Shown here: positions 8,572 through 16,387 of the stretch, in pieces
How positions within the stretch are numbered: the stretch's first letter is position 1
Layout: every line of letters starts with the position of its first letter
Source: Gammaproteobacteria bacterium
GTDB lineage: Bacteria; Pseudomonadota; Gammaproteobacteria; UBA6429; Thiohalophilaceae
Direction of reading: 5' to 3'
NCBI GenBank assembly: GCA_024275915.1
Contig: JAJRYG010000082.1
Coordinates: 1-33,358, forward strand
DNA: 33,358 nucleotides
Program-made: the position numbers and the translations under genes
The notes under the pieces: generated by a model
Told to the model about the DNA's origin: nothing
Seen by the model: the letters and a program-made list of their open reading frames with translations, nothing else
The model's database searches: none

Positions 8572-8979
8572 CTAGAAGCTCAATACGACTTCTTGCTGTT
8601 CAAGAATCTCAGCAAGTTCTTTTGAAGTTACGACTTTGATTGAATCTTTTTCAGCCCAGTCATCGTCTTCGTCTTCGTATTTCAGATCAAGCAGATCATC
8701 TACCGTGAGACCACGTTCTTCGAGTGACTCTTTTTCAACATAGATCTTGTTGACGTCGTAATCACCCAGAGCAGAGTAGGTCGGTGAGAAGTTCTTGACA
8801 CCAATTTCGGTCGTATCCTGACCCTTGAGGATCTGGTACACACCGTCATCGACAAATGCCATGCTGACTTCCTGCTCGAAAGCAGCACCAATCAGCACAA
8901 CTTCAAGGGATTCCCATGCGTAGATCGTGCCGTACGGGGCTTTGCGATTGACGTACATGAATTTCTTTATATCAGACAT
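8572..8979 (-). CDS. dsrF: DsrF, subunit of the DsrEFH sulfurtransferase
   Basis: 135 residues, TusC/DsrF family (MSDIKKFMYVNRKAPYGT, VDDGVYQILKGQDT). It has no cysteine and is therefore a structural, not sulfur-carrying, subunit. The C-terminal half is acidic (KYEDEDDDWAEKD). It is tightly spaced with dsrE (12 bp) and dsrH (11 bp), as expected for subunits made in equal amounts. Confidence 0.95.
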   Translation of the reverse strand: MSDIKKFMYVNRKAPYGTIYAWESLEVVLIGAAFEQEVSMAFVDDGVYQILKGQDTTEIGVKNFSPTYSALGDYDVNKIYVEKESLEERGLTVDDLLDLKYEDEDDDWAEKDSIKVVTSKELAEILEQQEVVLSF

Positions 8980-8991
8980 TGCAATACCCCA

Positions 8992-9384
8992 TTAATCGCC
9001 AAACACGACAAGACGTTCACTCTGGATGCCAGCTTCAATCAGCTGACCCAGACCGGAAATACGGAAACCTGGTGCAATGTTGTTGCCGTCTTTCCCGTTA
9101 CGTTCCTGTTCGCCTTCATCAACAATACCACGACGTTGCGCAGCGGCCACACATACGACCAGGTCGATATTGTGTTTCTCAGCCAGTTCCGACCAGGCAT
9201 TGACAATATTGATGTCATCCTGGGGCGGAGTGGTGTAACGAGTACCGTTGTTGACACCATCGTGATAGAAAAAGACACGAAAGATCTCATGACCGGCTTC
9301 CAGTGCTGCCTTGACAAAATTCAAGGCAGACACGGAAGCTTCATGGGTATAGGGACCTTCATTTACCTGTATACCAAACTTCAT
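8992..9384 (-). CDS. dsrE: DsrE, catalytic subunit of the DsrEFH sulfurtransferase
   Basis: 130 residues, TusD/DsrE family. The conserved active cysteine is at residue 78 (IDLVVCVAAAQRRG), the same number as in A. vinosum DsrE, where it carries the persulfide given to DsrC. It lies 12 bp after dsrB. It works with DsrF and DsrH in the cytoplasm. Confidence 0.96.
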   Translation of the reverse strand: MKFGIQVNEGPYTHEASVSALNFVKAALEAGHEIFRVFFYHDGVNNGTRYTTPPQDDINIVNAWSELAEKHNIDLVVCVAAAQRRGIVDEGEQERNGKDGNNIAPGFRISGLGQLIEAGIQSERLVVFGD

Positions 9385-9396
9385 AGTCTCGTTCCC

Positions 9397-10473
9397 TTAG
9401 AAGCGGATGTGAGTTGAAGCGTTCAGGCTTGCACGGGCACCACGCCAGTTATCAATGTGGTACTTGGTGAAAGGCAGACCCGTGACTTCGAAGAAGCGCG
9501 GCCAGCCAATACGGTCGATCCAGTCATTGATACGTTCCCAATCCTTGGCGCCTTCCTTGTAGGCGGCCAGAATCTGCTTGACGATTGCAGTTGCTTCAGG
9601 CCAGCGCGGGGGATTGTTGGGTACACCAGCGGCAACCAGACGGTGGAATGTCGGTTTGCTACGGGCATTGGAGTGGTTACCACCAACCCAGATAGCCAGC
9701 TTGGAGTGCTCTGGATCGTTGATCTGCATGGGTGGGCAAGGTGGGAAACAGGCACCACAGCAAATACATTTCTTCTCGTCAACTTCCAGAGAAGGCTTAC
9801 CGTCGACCATGGCAGGACGAATCGCAGCTACCGGGCAGCGAGCAACAACGGTAGGACGTTCACAAACGTTACCAACCAGATCGTGAGCAATCTTCGGTGG
9901 CTTGGTGTGCTGAACGTTGATGGCGATATCACCCTGGCCACCACAGTTGATCTGGCAGCAGGAAGTGGTGATATGAACACGGTTAGGCATGTTATGGCTG
10001 GTGAATTCGTCGATGAACTCATCCATCATGGCCTTGACCACACCAGAGGCGTCAGTACCGGGAATATCACAGTGCAGCCAGCCCTGGGTGTGGGAGATCA
10101 TCGCAATCGAGTTGCGAGTACCACCAACGACGAAACCAGCATCGGTCAGGGCCTTGATCAGGGGCTCGACCTTGGAGCCGTCTGAAACCATGTATTCGAT
10201 GTTGCTGCGAATGGTGAAACGGACATAACCGTCAGCATACTTGTCGCCAATCTCGGTCAGCTTGCGCAGTGAGTAGAGGTCGAGGATACGCTGGGTGCCG
10301 GCTTTGACAGTCCAGATTTCATCGCCACTCTTGGCAACGTGGAGCAGAACGCCAGGACGTGGATGTTCGTGATATTTCCACTGCCCGAAGTTCTTGCGCA
10401 TTACAGGGTGCATATACTGGAAGCCATCTGGGCAACCTGATTCGATAGGCGAACGCATTTCTTCTAATGCCAT
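9397..10473 (-). CDS. dsrB: DsrB, beta subunit of reverse dissimilatory sulfite reductase
   Basis: 358 residues. Sirohaem/[4Fe-4S] cysteines are visible (TTSCCQINCGGQGD and a downstream CERP...ARCP), plus a ferredoxin domain (KKCICCGACFPPCPPM). With DsrA it forms the alpha2beta2 enzyme that, in sulfur oxidisers, turns DsrC-bound sulfur into sulfite with release of six electrons. It sits 56 bp after dsrA with an AGGAG ribosome site. Length and motifs are typical; no defect is visible. Confidence 0.97.
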   Translation of the reverse strand: MALEEMRSPIESGCPDGFQYMHPVMRKNFGQWKYHEHPRPGVLLHVAKSGDEIWTVKAGTQRILDLYSLRKLTEIGDKYADGYVRFTIRSNIEYMVSDGSKVEPLIKALTDAGFVVGGTRNSIAMISHTQGWLHCDIPGTDASGVVKAMMDEFIDEFTSHNMPNRVHITTSCCQINCGGQGDIAINVQHTKPPKIAHDLVGNVCERPTVVARCPVAAIRPAMVDGKPSLEVDEKKCICCGACFPPCPPMQINDPEHSKLAIWVGGNHSNARSKPTFHRLVAAGVPNNPPRWPEATAIVKQILAAYKEGAKDWERINDWIDRIGWPRFFEVTGLPFTKYHIDNWRGARASLNASTHIRF

Positions 10474-10529
10474 TATTTTCTCCTGAGTCGTAACTTTATA
10501 AATCGTAACAAGCGATACGCGAGAGGGGA

Positions 10530-11786
10530 TTAACCTGCTGCCTGTTCCGCTTTACGGGCAAACCATTTTTCGGCTTCTTCGTCCCAACCGTCCATGCGAA
10601 CATAGGAAGACTGACGGGGCAGACTGACCATGTTCGGATCAACGTCGACACCGATGCCTTCGAGGAAGTTGACCAGACCGATACGCTCGATCATTTCACC
10701 GGTACGCTCATGTTCCAGGGCGTTTTCAGCGAAGAAGTCAATGATGTCGCCAGCCAGTTCAACCAGGCTTTCGTAATCTTCGGCTGTTTCCAGTTTCTTG
10801 AACGGAACAACGACGGTACCCATCAGGTCACCGATTTTCAGAGTACGCTTACCACCGATAAGGATGGTGACACCCTTGTCGTCCCCTGGAGAAAGGGCCT
10901 TGGTCATGACGTTCAGGCAATGCATGCAACGAACACATTCGTGGTTTTCAACAGAAAGTGTGTCGTCGTCATTCAGCGTGATGCAGTTGGTCGGGCAACG
11001 GCTGGTGACGTTATCGAGGACATACTGACGACCCTTTTCAGCAACGAATTTCTTGACTTCGTCCTGGTCGATTTTCATGTCATCGCGCCATGTACCAATA
11101 ACGGAGAAGTCAGAACGTTCGATAGAGTTCTGGCAGTCGTTCGGGCAACCGGAGACCTTGAACTTGAACTTGTAAGGCAGGGCAGGACGGTGAACGTCGT
11201 CAGTGAATTCGTTGACCAGGTGACGCTGGATGGCGTGCTCATTGGCGCAAGACTGTTCACAACGGGCCGCACCAACACAGGACATGGCGGTACGAACACA
11301 AGGACCGGCACCACCGAGGTCCCAGCCGTATTCATTGATTTCGTCGAAGAAGTGCTGGGTGTTTTCGGTAGTGGTACCGATGAACATGATGTTACCTGTC
11401 TGACCATGGAAGGTGATCAGGCCTGAACCGTATTTTTCCCAGCTGTCAGCCAGCTGATTCAGCATGTCTGTTGTGTAGTAGTTGGCAGGTGCAGGCTGAA
11501 CACGCAGTGTGTGGAATTCTTTTGATTCCGGGAAAGCATCGGCAACTTCAGAGAAACGGGGGATAATGCCGCCACCATAACCGAATACAGATACGGTACC
11601 ACCTTTCCAGTAACCCTTGCGAGTTTCATAGGAGTGTTCGAGTTGCCCCAACAATGAACCTACGGTTTCGTTGATGCGCGCATCAGGGTGATCATCACGC
11701 AGACGTTTGAAACCGGAAATAAAACTAGGCCAGGGGCCTTTTTCCAGCTCATCAAGCATTGGAGTATCATAAATCTTTTTCGCCAT
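10530..11786 (-). CDS. dsrA: DsrA, alpha subunit of reverse dissimilatory sulfite reductase
   Basis: 418 residues, first gene of the operon. The sirohaem-[4Fe-4S] site is clear: CVGAARCEQSC gives C-x5-C, and SGCPNDC gives C-x3-C. A ferredoxin domain follows (RCPTNCITL, ECVRCMHC). The start has a strong ribosome site (AAGGAG, 6 nt before the ATG). With the oxidative accessory genes (dsrEFH, dsrL) it should work in the sulfur-oxidising direction. DsrAB phylogeny would settle direction and lineage. Confidence 0.97.
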   Translation of the reverse strand: MAKKIYDTPMLDELEKGPWPSFISGFKRLRDDHPDARINETVGSLLGQLEHSYETRKGYWKGGTVSVFGYGGGIIPRFSEVADAFPESKEFHTLRVQPAPANYYTTDMLNQLADSWEKYGSGLITFHGQTGNIMFIGTTTENTQHFFDEINEYGWDLGGAGPCVRTAMSCVGAARCEQSCANEHAIQRHLVNEFTDDVHRPALPYKFKFKVSGCPNDCQNSIERSDFSVIGTWRDDMKIDQDEVKKFVAEKGRQYVLDNVTSRCPTNCITLNDDDTLSVENHECVRCMHCLNVMTKALSPGDDKGVTILIGGKRTLKIGDLMGTVVVPFKKLETAEDYESLVELAGDIIDFFAENALEHERTGEMIERIGLVNFLEGIGVDVDPNMVSLPRQSSYVRMDGWDEEAEKWFARKAEQAAG

Positions 11787-12305
11787 GGCAGTCTCCTTAA
11801 GGGTTACCCGGTTAAGCCGTGAGTACTAACGTAAATACTAAGTTTGTCCCGCACACGCAGGACACCACATCTCAAAGTTGTTGCGCAGTCTATGGCGACT
11901 GAGGCTAAACGAGAACCTCACTGATGGGGTGAATCTACCCCCTCGGCTTATCCCTTTGTGGATATGGCCTCGGGGTGGCTTCTGTATTTCACGTCCTGGC
12001 CGAGTCAGTGGGTCGAAATTCAGAATCACCAAAACACCCGTGTTAACAGTGGCTTACGCTTACTACCACATGCTGGGTATTCAGGCATATGGTGTATCTG
12101 TGGTTAAATCGTTTCTTTCTGGTCTGCGACCTTCAATTGCATAAATGTGCTGAGGATATTGGTGAAAGCACAGTTCATGTGTGCATTGGAACCTGTAGCC
12201 TGAGCCCATGTTCAGCCATAACCAAGTGAATTACTGGGTAATGACCTGCAAACGGTGCGTGTATTCTACCCATGATGGCGTGCAATGCAAGCGCCTGGGA
12301 GCAAA
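11787..12305. promoter_or_regulatory. Long gene-free divergent region upstream of dsrA and the TauD-like gene
   Basis: About 520 bp without a convincing gene. It must carry the dsr promoter (leftward) and probably that of the TauD-like gene (rightward). Two structures stand out. A 7-bp dyad with a 4-nt loop at 11846-11863 lies about 60 bp before the dsrA ATG and could be an operator. A complex hairpin-prone stretch lies at about 11937-11990, with an inner TATCC/GGATA stem. I could not pick confident -35/-10 pairs. Confidence 0.5.
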
Positions 12306-13214
12306 ATGAAACTGACACAAATCAATCAACACAGTCCTTTCTGCCTACAGAATGACGAGCAATATAAAGTATGGCGAAAGGCCAGGCTGGCCGGTTACCC
12401 CGAACGGTTCGATGCCCATGTTGTCCGCATCGTGGATCCGCTTGCCCTGTCAGACGCCGAGCGCAATGCGCTGCGAAGCCTGATCGGCAAAACCAACATG
12501 GCGGTGTACCAGCTGGCCGAGCCGGCCGGTGATCCGGTCGACAAGGGGAGGATAAAAAGCCTGGGGGCGCAAATGGGTTTGAAGGCGCTGGACAGTAACC
12601 TGTGTGCCGATGAAGATGGCATTTCCAGTCTGCGGGTGATGCCGGGTGGCCGTCATCGTACCTATATCCCGTATTCCAGCCGCCCCATCAGCTGGCATAC
12701 CGATGGTTACTACAATGCCCTGGACCATTTGATCTGCGGGATGATCCTGCATTGTGTCGAACCGGCGGCCAGCGGTGGCGCCAATGCCCTGCTGGATCCG
12801 GAAATAGCCTATATTTACCTGCGTGATACGGAGCCCGCCTACATCGAAGCCCTGATGCAGCCCGATGTGATGACCATACCCGCCAATGAGGCGGAGGGCG
12901 TGGCAATTCGCGGTGCCCAGAGCGGTCCGGTGTTTTCACTGCAGGGCCAGGGTTTCTTGCACATGCGCTACACCGCCCGAACCCGCAGCGTCCAATGGAA
13001 GGGCGATGCCGTGACAGCCGAGGCCCGAGCCTGCCTGAGCGAGTTTCTCGACAGTGATTCGGCGTATATCTTCCGCTATCGGCTGGAAGCGGGGCAGGGG
13101 CTGATCAGCAACAATGTCCTGCATACCCGCAGCGAATTTGAGGATGAAGCCGCGAAGGGCAAACAGCGCCTGTTATACCGGGCCCGGTATTTCGATCGGG
13201 TCTGGGGAACTTGA
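12306..13214 (+). CDS. TauD/TfdA-family Fe(II)/2-oxoglutarate dioxygenase
   Basis: 302 residues from the ATG at 12306. I prefer this start over the in-frame ATG at 12285 because GGGAG lies 4 nt upstream, while the earlier ATG has no ribosome site. The iron facial triad is visible: His131-x-Asp133 (SWHTDGYY) and a distal His273 (NNVLHTRSEF), with arginines at 288 and 292 placed for 2-oxoglutarate binding. Members hydroxylate or cleave small molecules such as taurine, gamma-butyrobetaine or herbicides. The substrate cannot be read here. It is transcribed away from dsrA; the next gene starts 76 bp later. Confidence 0.8.
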   Translation: MKLTQINQHSPFCLQNDEQYKVWRKARLAGYPERFDAHVVRIVDPLALSDAERNALRSLIGKTNMAVYQLAEPAGDPVDKGRIKSLGAQMGLKALDSNLCADEDGISSLRVMPGGRHRTYIPYSSRPISWHTDGYYNALDHLICGMILHCVEPAASGGANALLDPEIAYIYLRDTEPAYIEALMQPDVMTIPANEAEGVAIRGAQSGPVFSLQGQGFLHMRYTARTRSVQWKGDAVTAEARACLSEFLDSDSAYIFRYRLEAGQGLISNNVLHTRSEFEDEAAKGKQRLLYRARYFDRVWGT

Positions 13215-13290
13215 AATCGGTGCGATTGCCCCCATATGCAGATGACAGCCAAATCGATGGAAAAGCAATAAAACTTGAGGTTAATGAATT

Positions 13291-13482
13291 ATGTTGTGGT
13301 TAAGTGAACTGGTCATGGCTCGGCATGACATCGAACATTTCGAGGATTTGAAAGAAGCCGTGGCAGAAAAAGCCCGTCAAGGGGAAATGTTTTTTCAGAT
13401 GGACGTGCGCCCGCCCTATACGGATACCCCGGACAACTGGGAAGAACAACTGGAAGCCCGGTTTACCTCCGCCAACCGATAA
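13291..13482 (+). CDS. 63-residue protein of unknown function upstream of the Cas6-like gene
   Basis: A small soluble, charged protein with no cysteine and no signal peptide. It is mostly helical in character at the N-terminus (ARHDIEHFEDLKEAVAEKARQG) and acidic with aromatics at the C-terminus (PDNWEEQLEARFTS). A GAGG lies about 10 nt before the ATG. The stop is 11 bp before the Cas6-like gene, so the two are probably one transcript and may act together. I do not recognise a family. Confidence 0.65.
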   Translation: MLWLSELVMARHDIEHFEDLKEAVAEKARQGEMFFQMDVRPPYTDTPDNWEEQLEARFTSANR

Positions 13483-13493
13483 GGATTCAGGCT

Positions 13494-14174
13494 ATGAACA
13501 TGTTCTGGAATGAAGAGGACGAAAAAGAGCAGGAATTCCAGGTTCCTGAGAGTGTTGTCGATGTCTCCTACAGCCTGAGCTGCAAGTGCATTCCCAATGA
13601 GCATGCCTATCTGCTGGCCGAAGCCCTGTACAAGGCCCTGCCCTGGCTGGCAGATGAGGAACTGGCAGGCATTCATCCGGTTTATGGTGCTGAATCGGGC
13701 AACGGCTGGGAACGCCCCGATACGGAGCTACTGTTCTTGTCCCGCCGCCAGAAACTGACCCTGCGCCTGCCCGCCGGGCGGCTGGACGAAGCCAGCCAGC
13801 TGGTTGGCCAGACCCTGGATGTCGGTGGTTATGAATTGTCGGTGGGCAAGTTCACCACCCGGCCACTGAGTGTGCTGCCGACCCTGTTTGCCCGCAACAT
13901 CGTGGCCAGGGAAAACCAGAGTGAAAACGAGTTTCTGCTGGACGTGGCCGAGCAACTGAAGCAGATGGATATCAAGGTCAACAAGATGCTCTGTGGCAAG
14001 CCGGGGCGGGTGGAATTGCCCGATCAAACCCTGTTTACCCGCAGCCTGATGCTGGCTGATCTGGAAAAAACCGAATCCATCCGCTTGCAGGAACTGGGGC
14101 TGGGACCGGCCCGTCATTATGGTTGCGGCCTGTTCCTGCCACAAAAGGGCATCACGGCCGTGCAGCCGGACTGA
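13494..14174 (+). CDS. Orphan Cas6/Cmx6-like RAMP-fold protein
   Basis: 226 residues. The C-terminal glycine-rich loop (LGLGPARHYGCGLFLPQKG, residues 201-219) is the hallmark of RAMP-type RNA-binding proteins. The overall pattern (VVDVSYSLSCKC, AESGNGWERPD, RSLMLADLE, then the G-loop) resembles the type I-MYXAN Cas6/Cmx6 family as I remember it. Cas6 proteins cut CRISPR repeat RNA, using a histidine in many cases; His37 and His208 are candidates here. No cas gene or CRISPR array is present in the window, so it probably handles another RNA or is a CRISPR-derived protein put to a new use. It has a good AAGGA ribosome site and follows the 63-residue gene by 11 bp. Confidence 0.7.
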   Translation: MNMFWNEEDEKEQEFQVPESVVDVSYSLSCKCIPNEHAYLLAEALYKALPWLADEELAGIHPVYGAESGNGWERPDTELLFLSRRQKLTLRLPAGRLDEASQLVGQTLDVGGYELSVGKFTTRPLSVLPTLFARNIVARENQSENEFLLDVAEQLKQMDIKVNKMLCGKPGRVELPDQTLFTRSLMLADLEKTESIRLQELGLGPARHYGCGLFLPQKGITAVQPD

Positions 14175-14185
14175 CGGGTTGTTAA

Positions 14186-14213
14186 AAAGGCAAAAAGTGC
14201 AATTTTTGCTTTT
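14186..14213 (+). terminator. AT-rich hairpin after the Cas6-like gene
   Basis: A stem of about 11 bp (GCAAAAA/TTTTTGC core, one G:T) with a 6-nt loop, ending in TTTT, 12 bp after the stop codon. It looks like an intrinsic terminator, although the stem is weak in G:C. Confidence 0.5.
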
Positions 14214-14591
14214 CTCACGAAATCAGAGACTTTTCAGTCATTGATTTTGCTGGCACCTTCATGTGCCGGAGCCTTGGACGGGATGAAGTACACGGTTTTT
14301 CAACGGCCAGCCAAACAGCTGTTCCAATATGTTCAGATCAAGGCAGGAGACTTCGGCCTGATCATGGTCTGCCTGTGAGTCGGGGATGCTTTTCAAGGAA
14401 GCGCCATGAATAGCGGGAAAGTGCCTTGCCTGCATGGCCCTGCGCGGATAGCCCAGAATTGATGAAATCCTGCCCGATACCCCTCCCAAATGGGAGTGTT
14501 TCCCAGTCAATAATTATCTGCTTTAATTAGCAACTTTTAAAATACCGGTCGCGTATTCAGAATTTGAACACAGAAATCGAGGTAGAAAATC
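14214..14591. other. Gene-free stretch before the DsrC paralogue
   Basis: About 380 bp. It holds a small GGCAC/GTGCC dyad near 14250 and a CCCTCCC/GGGAG-type short palindrome at about 14482-14497. An 83-codon minus-strand reading frame lies here but has no ribosome site or family I know. The last 80 bp are AT-rich and probably contain the promoter for 14592. Confidence 0.4.
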
Positions 14592-14930
14592 ATGTCTATT
14601 GAAGTGAATGGTAAATCAATTGAAACCACTGAAACAGGTTATCTGGCGGACACGGCAGACTGGTCAGAAGATGTTTCCATTGCCATCGCCAAAAGCGAAG
14701 GCCTGGAACTGACCGACGCTCACTGGGATGTCATTAACTACCTGCGCGAGGAATACTTCCAGAACAACGGTAACCAGCCCAATGATCGCAACATGATCAA
14801 GGCCATGGGCGAGAAATGGGGACGCAAGGTTACTTCCAAGGAGCTGTACGATCTGTTCCCGGGCAAACCCAGCAAGCAGGCCGGCCAGATTGCCGGATTG
14901 CCAGAAAGTCGTCGCAAGGGTGGATACTGA
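14592..14930 (+). CDS. Cysteine-free DsrC/TusE-family paralogue (RspA-like)
   Basis: 112 residues, clearly of the DsrC fold: MSIEVNGKSIETTETGYLAD, LTDAHWDVINYLREEYF and ELYDLFPGKPSKQAG all align with DsrC at 7883. The C-terminal arm differs. Where DsrC reads KQACKYAGLPKPTGCV, this reads KQAGQIAGLPESRRKGGY, so both redox cysteines are gone and the protein has none at all. It cannot carry sulfur in the DsrC way. DsrC-like proteins lacking these cysteines have been grouped as RspA and suggested to be regulatory. A GAGG site precedes the ATG by 9 nt. A structured repeat begins 10 bp after the stop. Confidence 0.88.
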   Translation: MSIEVNGKSIETTETGYLADTADWSEDVSIAIAKSEGLELTDAHWDVINYLREEYFQNNGNQPNDRNMIKAMGEKWGRKVTSKELYDLFPGKPSKQAGQIAGLPESRRKGGY

Positions 14931-14940
14931 GCCGGGGAGC

Positions 14941-15109
14941 TTAACAGGATGTTGAAAAAGCCCTTCCGTGGCCTTTTTCAACCCGGGAACGGCAAACGCA
15001 GTTTGCCGTTCCCTCACATTTTCAATGACTTGTGGTCATTGAAAATGGCGGTGCTTCCCTGCACCGCACACAGGCTGTCGAATAACGGCGTTTTTCAACA
15101 GCCTGTTAA
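14941..15109. repeat. Structured 169-bp repeat, copy 1 (MITE/REP-like)
   Basis: The ends are inverted repeats: TTAACAGG(A/C)TGTTGAAAAA matches at 18 of 19 positions. Inside are three hairpins: 14985-15013 (13-bp stem, 3-nt loop), 15017-15047 (13-bp stem, 5-nt loop) and 15048-15067 (7-bp stem). A fourth, GTTGAAAAAG/CTTTTTCAAC, lies at the left end. A second copy is at 28188-28355. No protein is encoded and no clear target-site duplication is seen. Confidence 0.85.
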
Positions 15110-15237
15110 TCCTGACGGTATCTGTCAAGATAGACCAAAGTGGATATGGAAACGGGGATTCAGCACTGATAAATTGCGCCCACGAATTCGATATTCAACC
15201 GATTTAATTTGATACCTTTATATATAGAGGCGAAACA

Positions 15238-15447
15238 ATGAGCGAAAAATCCAAACTGATCCAGCAAATGCTCGAAATGCAGAAGAAATTCATGGATTTC
15301 GAACACAAACACGGTGTAAAAGCCGCAGACTACTATGCAGCTCAGGAAGATCATGAACTGTATCAGTACCGTGAAAAATATGCCGAGCTGGCTGACAAGG
15401 TCAATGCCCTGGCTCACGAAGAAAAAGGTTCGACCCGCTTCTATTGA
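15238..15447 (+). CDS. 69-residue helical protein of unknown function
   Basis: A small, highly charged protein (MSEKSKLIQQMLEMQKKF...), probably all helical, with no cysteine, signal or membrane segment. A good AGAGG ribosome site lies 7 nt before the ATG and a strong terminator 17 bp after the stop, so it is an independent, probably well-expressed unit. Heptad-like hydrophobic spacing in residues 6-20 and 45-60 suggests coiled-coil or helical-hairpin structure. I recognise no named family. Confidence 0.75.
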   Translation: MSEKSKLIQQMLEMQKKFMDFEHKHGVKAADYYAAQEDHELYQYREKYAELADKVNALAHEEKGSTRFY

Positions 15448-15463
15448 GCCGGTTTGTAACTGA

Positions 15464-15497
15464 ATAAAAAAGGGTCGCCGCGGCGACCCTTTTTTAT
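15464..15497. terminator. Strong bidirectional terminator after the 69-residue gene
   Basis: A perfect 17-bp palindrome (ATAAAAAAGGGTCGCCG and its complement) with G:C core and A/T flanks. It can end the 69-residue gene on the plus strand and also the minus-strand PKHD gene that ends at 15595. Confidence 0.9.
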
Positions 15498-15594
15498 TGT
15501 AGAAAATCGATGGCTCGAAACTACTTTAAGTATGCAGAATAATCCATTAATAACAATCAGATACAAGGTTTTATTAAAGTCGATACGATGGTTG

Positions 15595-16269
15595 TCAGGT
15601 ATCGGCCCACATGCGGATCAGGTTGACATAGGCCACATCTACCCGCTTGGTTTCGTCTTCCTGTGGTCGGTTTTTCAGCAGGCTTTCCCGGGCCTGGTTC
15701 AGTTCATAGAGCAACTCCCGTTTACCGGCATCGCGGATCATGCTTTGCGCCCAGGTCACGGCCACCAGCCGCTCGCCACGGGTGACTTCGGCAACATGAT
15801 GCAGGCTCGATGAGGGATAGACCACCGCATGGCCGGCGGGCAGTTTGACCCGCTGGTCACCAAACGGGGTTCGGATCACCAGTTCGCCACCCTCGTAGTC
15901 CTCCGGCTCGTTGAGAAATACGGTGGTGGAAACATCTGAACGGTAGCGTCCCTGGGGAGGCCCCATGATCGGATCATCCACATGGTCGCCGTAGGTCATG
16001 CCGGCGGTGTAACGGGCGTAGAAGGGCGTGGCGACCTTGATGGGCATGGCGGCACTTTGGTAGACGGGGTGTTGCACCAGGCTGCCCATGACCACGTTGT
16101 TGAGCTGGTTGAGATCCACCGTGTCGGTCTTGAGTTCTTCGTTGTTCTTGACCTGTTTGGCGGCCATGCCGGCCGACAGTTTGCCATCAACAAACTGGCC
16201 TGACTGCAGCAATTGTTTGACCAAGGCCAGTTTTTGCGCGGAAAGCACTGCGGGGATTTCAATCAGCAT
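15595..16269 (-). CDS. PKHD-type (PiuC/YbiX) Fe(II)/2-oxoglutarate hydroxylase
   Basis: 224 residues, full length for the PiuC/YbiX family. Iron ligands His96-x-Asp98 (YGDHVDDP) and distal His157 (SSSLHHVAEVTRG) are visible, with the family signature TRGERLVAVTWAQSMIRD. In Escherichia coli and Pseudomonas these genes are linked to iron limitation and lie beside siderophore receptors; no such receptor is here. An AAGGAG lies 10 nt before the ATG. It is divergent from the 111-residue gene at 16525. The substrate is unknown. Confidence 0.9.
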   Translation of the reverse strand: MLIEIPAVLSAQKLALVKQLLQSGQFVDGKLSAGMAAKQVKNNEELKTDTVDLNQLNNVVMGSLVQHPVYQSAAMPIKVATPFYARYTAGMTYGDHVDDPIMGPPQGRYRSDVSTTVFLNEPEDYEGGELVIRTPFGDQRVKLPAGHAVVYPSSSLHHVAEVTRGERLVAVTWAQSMIRDAGKRELLYELNQARESLLKNRPQEDETKRVDVAYVNLIRMWADT

Positions 16270-16387
16270 GCCGGGGATACTCCTTTCTGGGGGTTCTCAG
16301 GGAAAGCGGGGTAGAATATCATACCCTACTAATACAGTGGGCCAAAACCGTGTCTGCCCCAGGGCAAACGCAGACTCGCCTCCGGTG

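Noticed and set aside
11878-12144. 88-codon plus-strand frame upstream of dsrA
   Set aside because: No ribosome site, and the sequence is hairpin-rich and unlike a protein; more likely regulatory DNA.
14259-14510. 83-codon minus-strand frame before the DsrC paralogue
   Set aside because: No ribosome site and no recognisable family. I considered a transposase remnant but could not support it.
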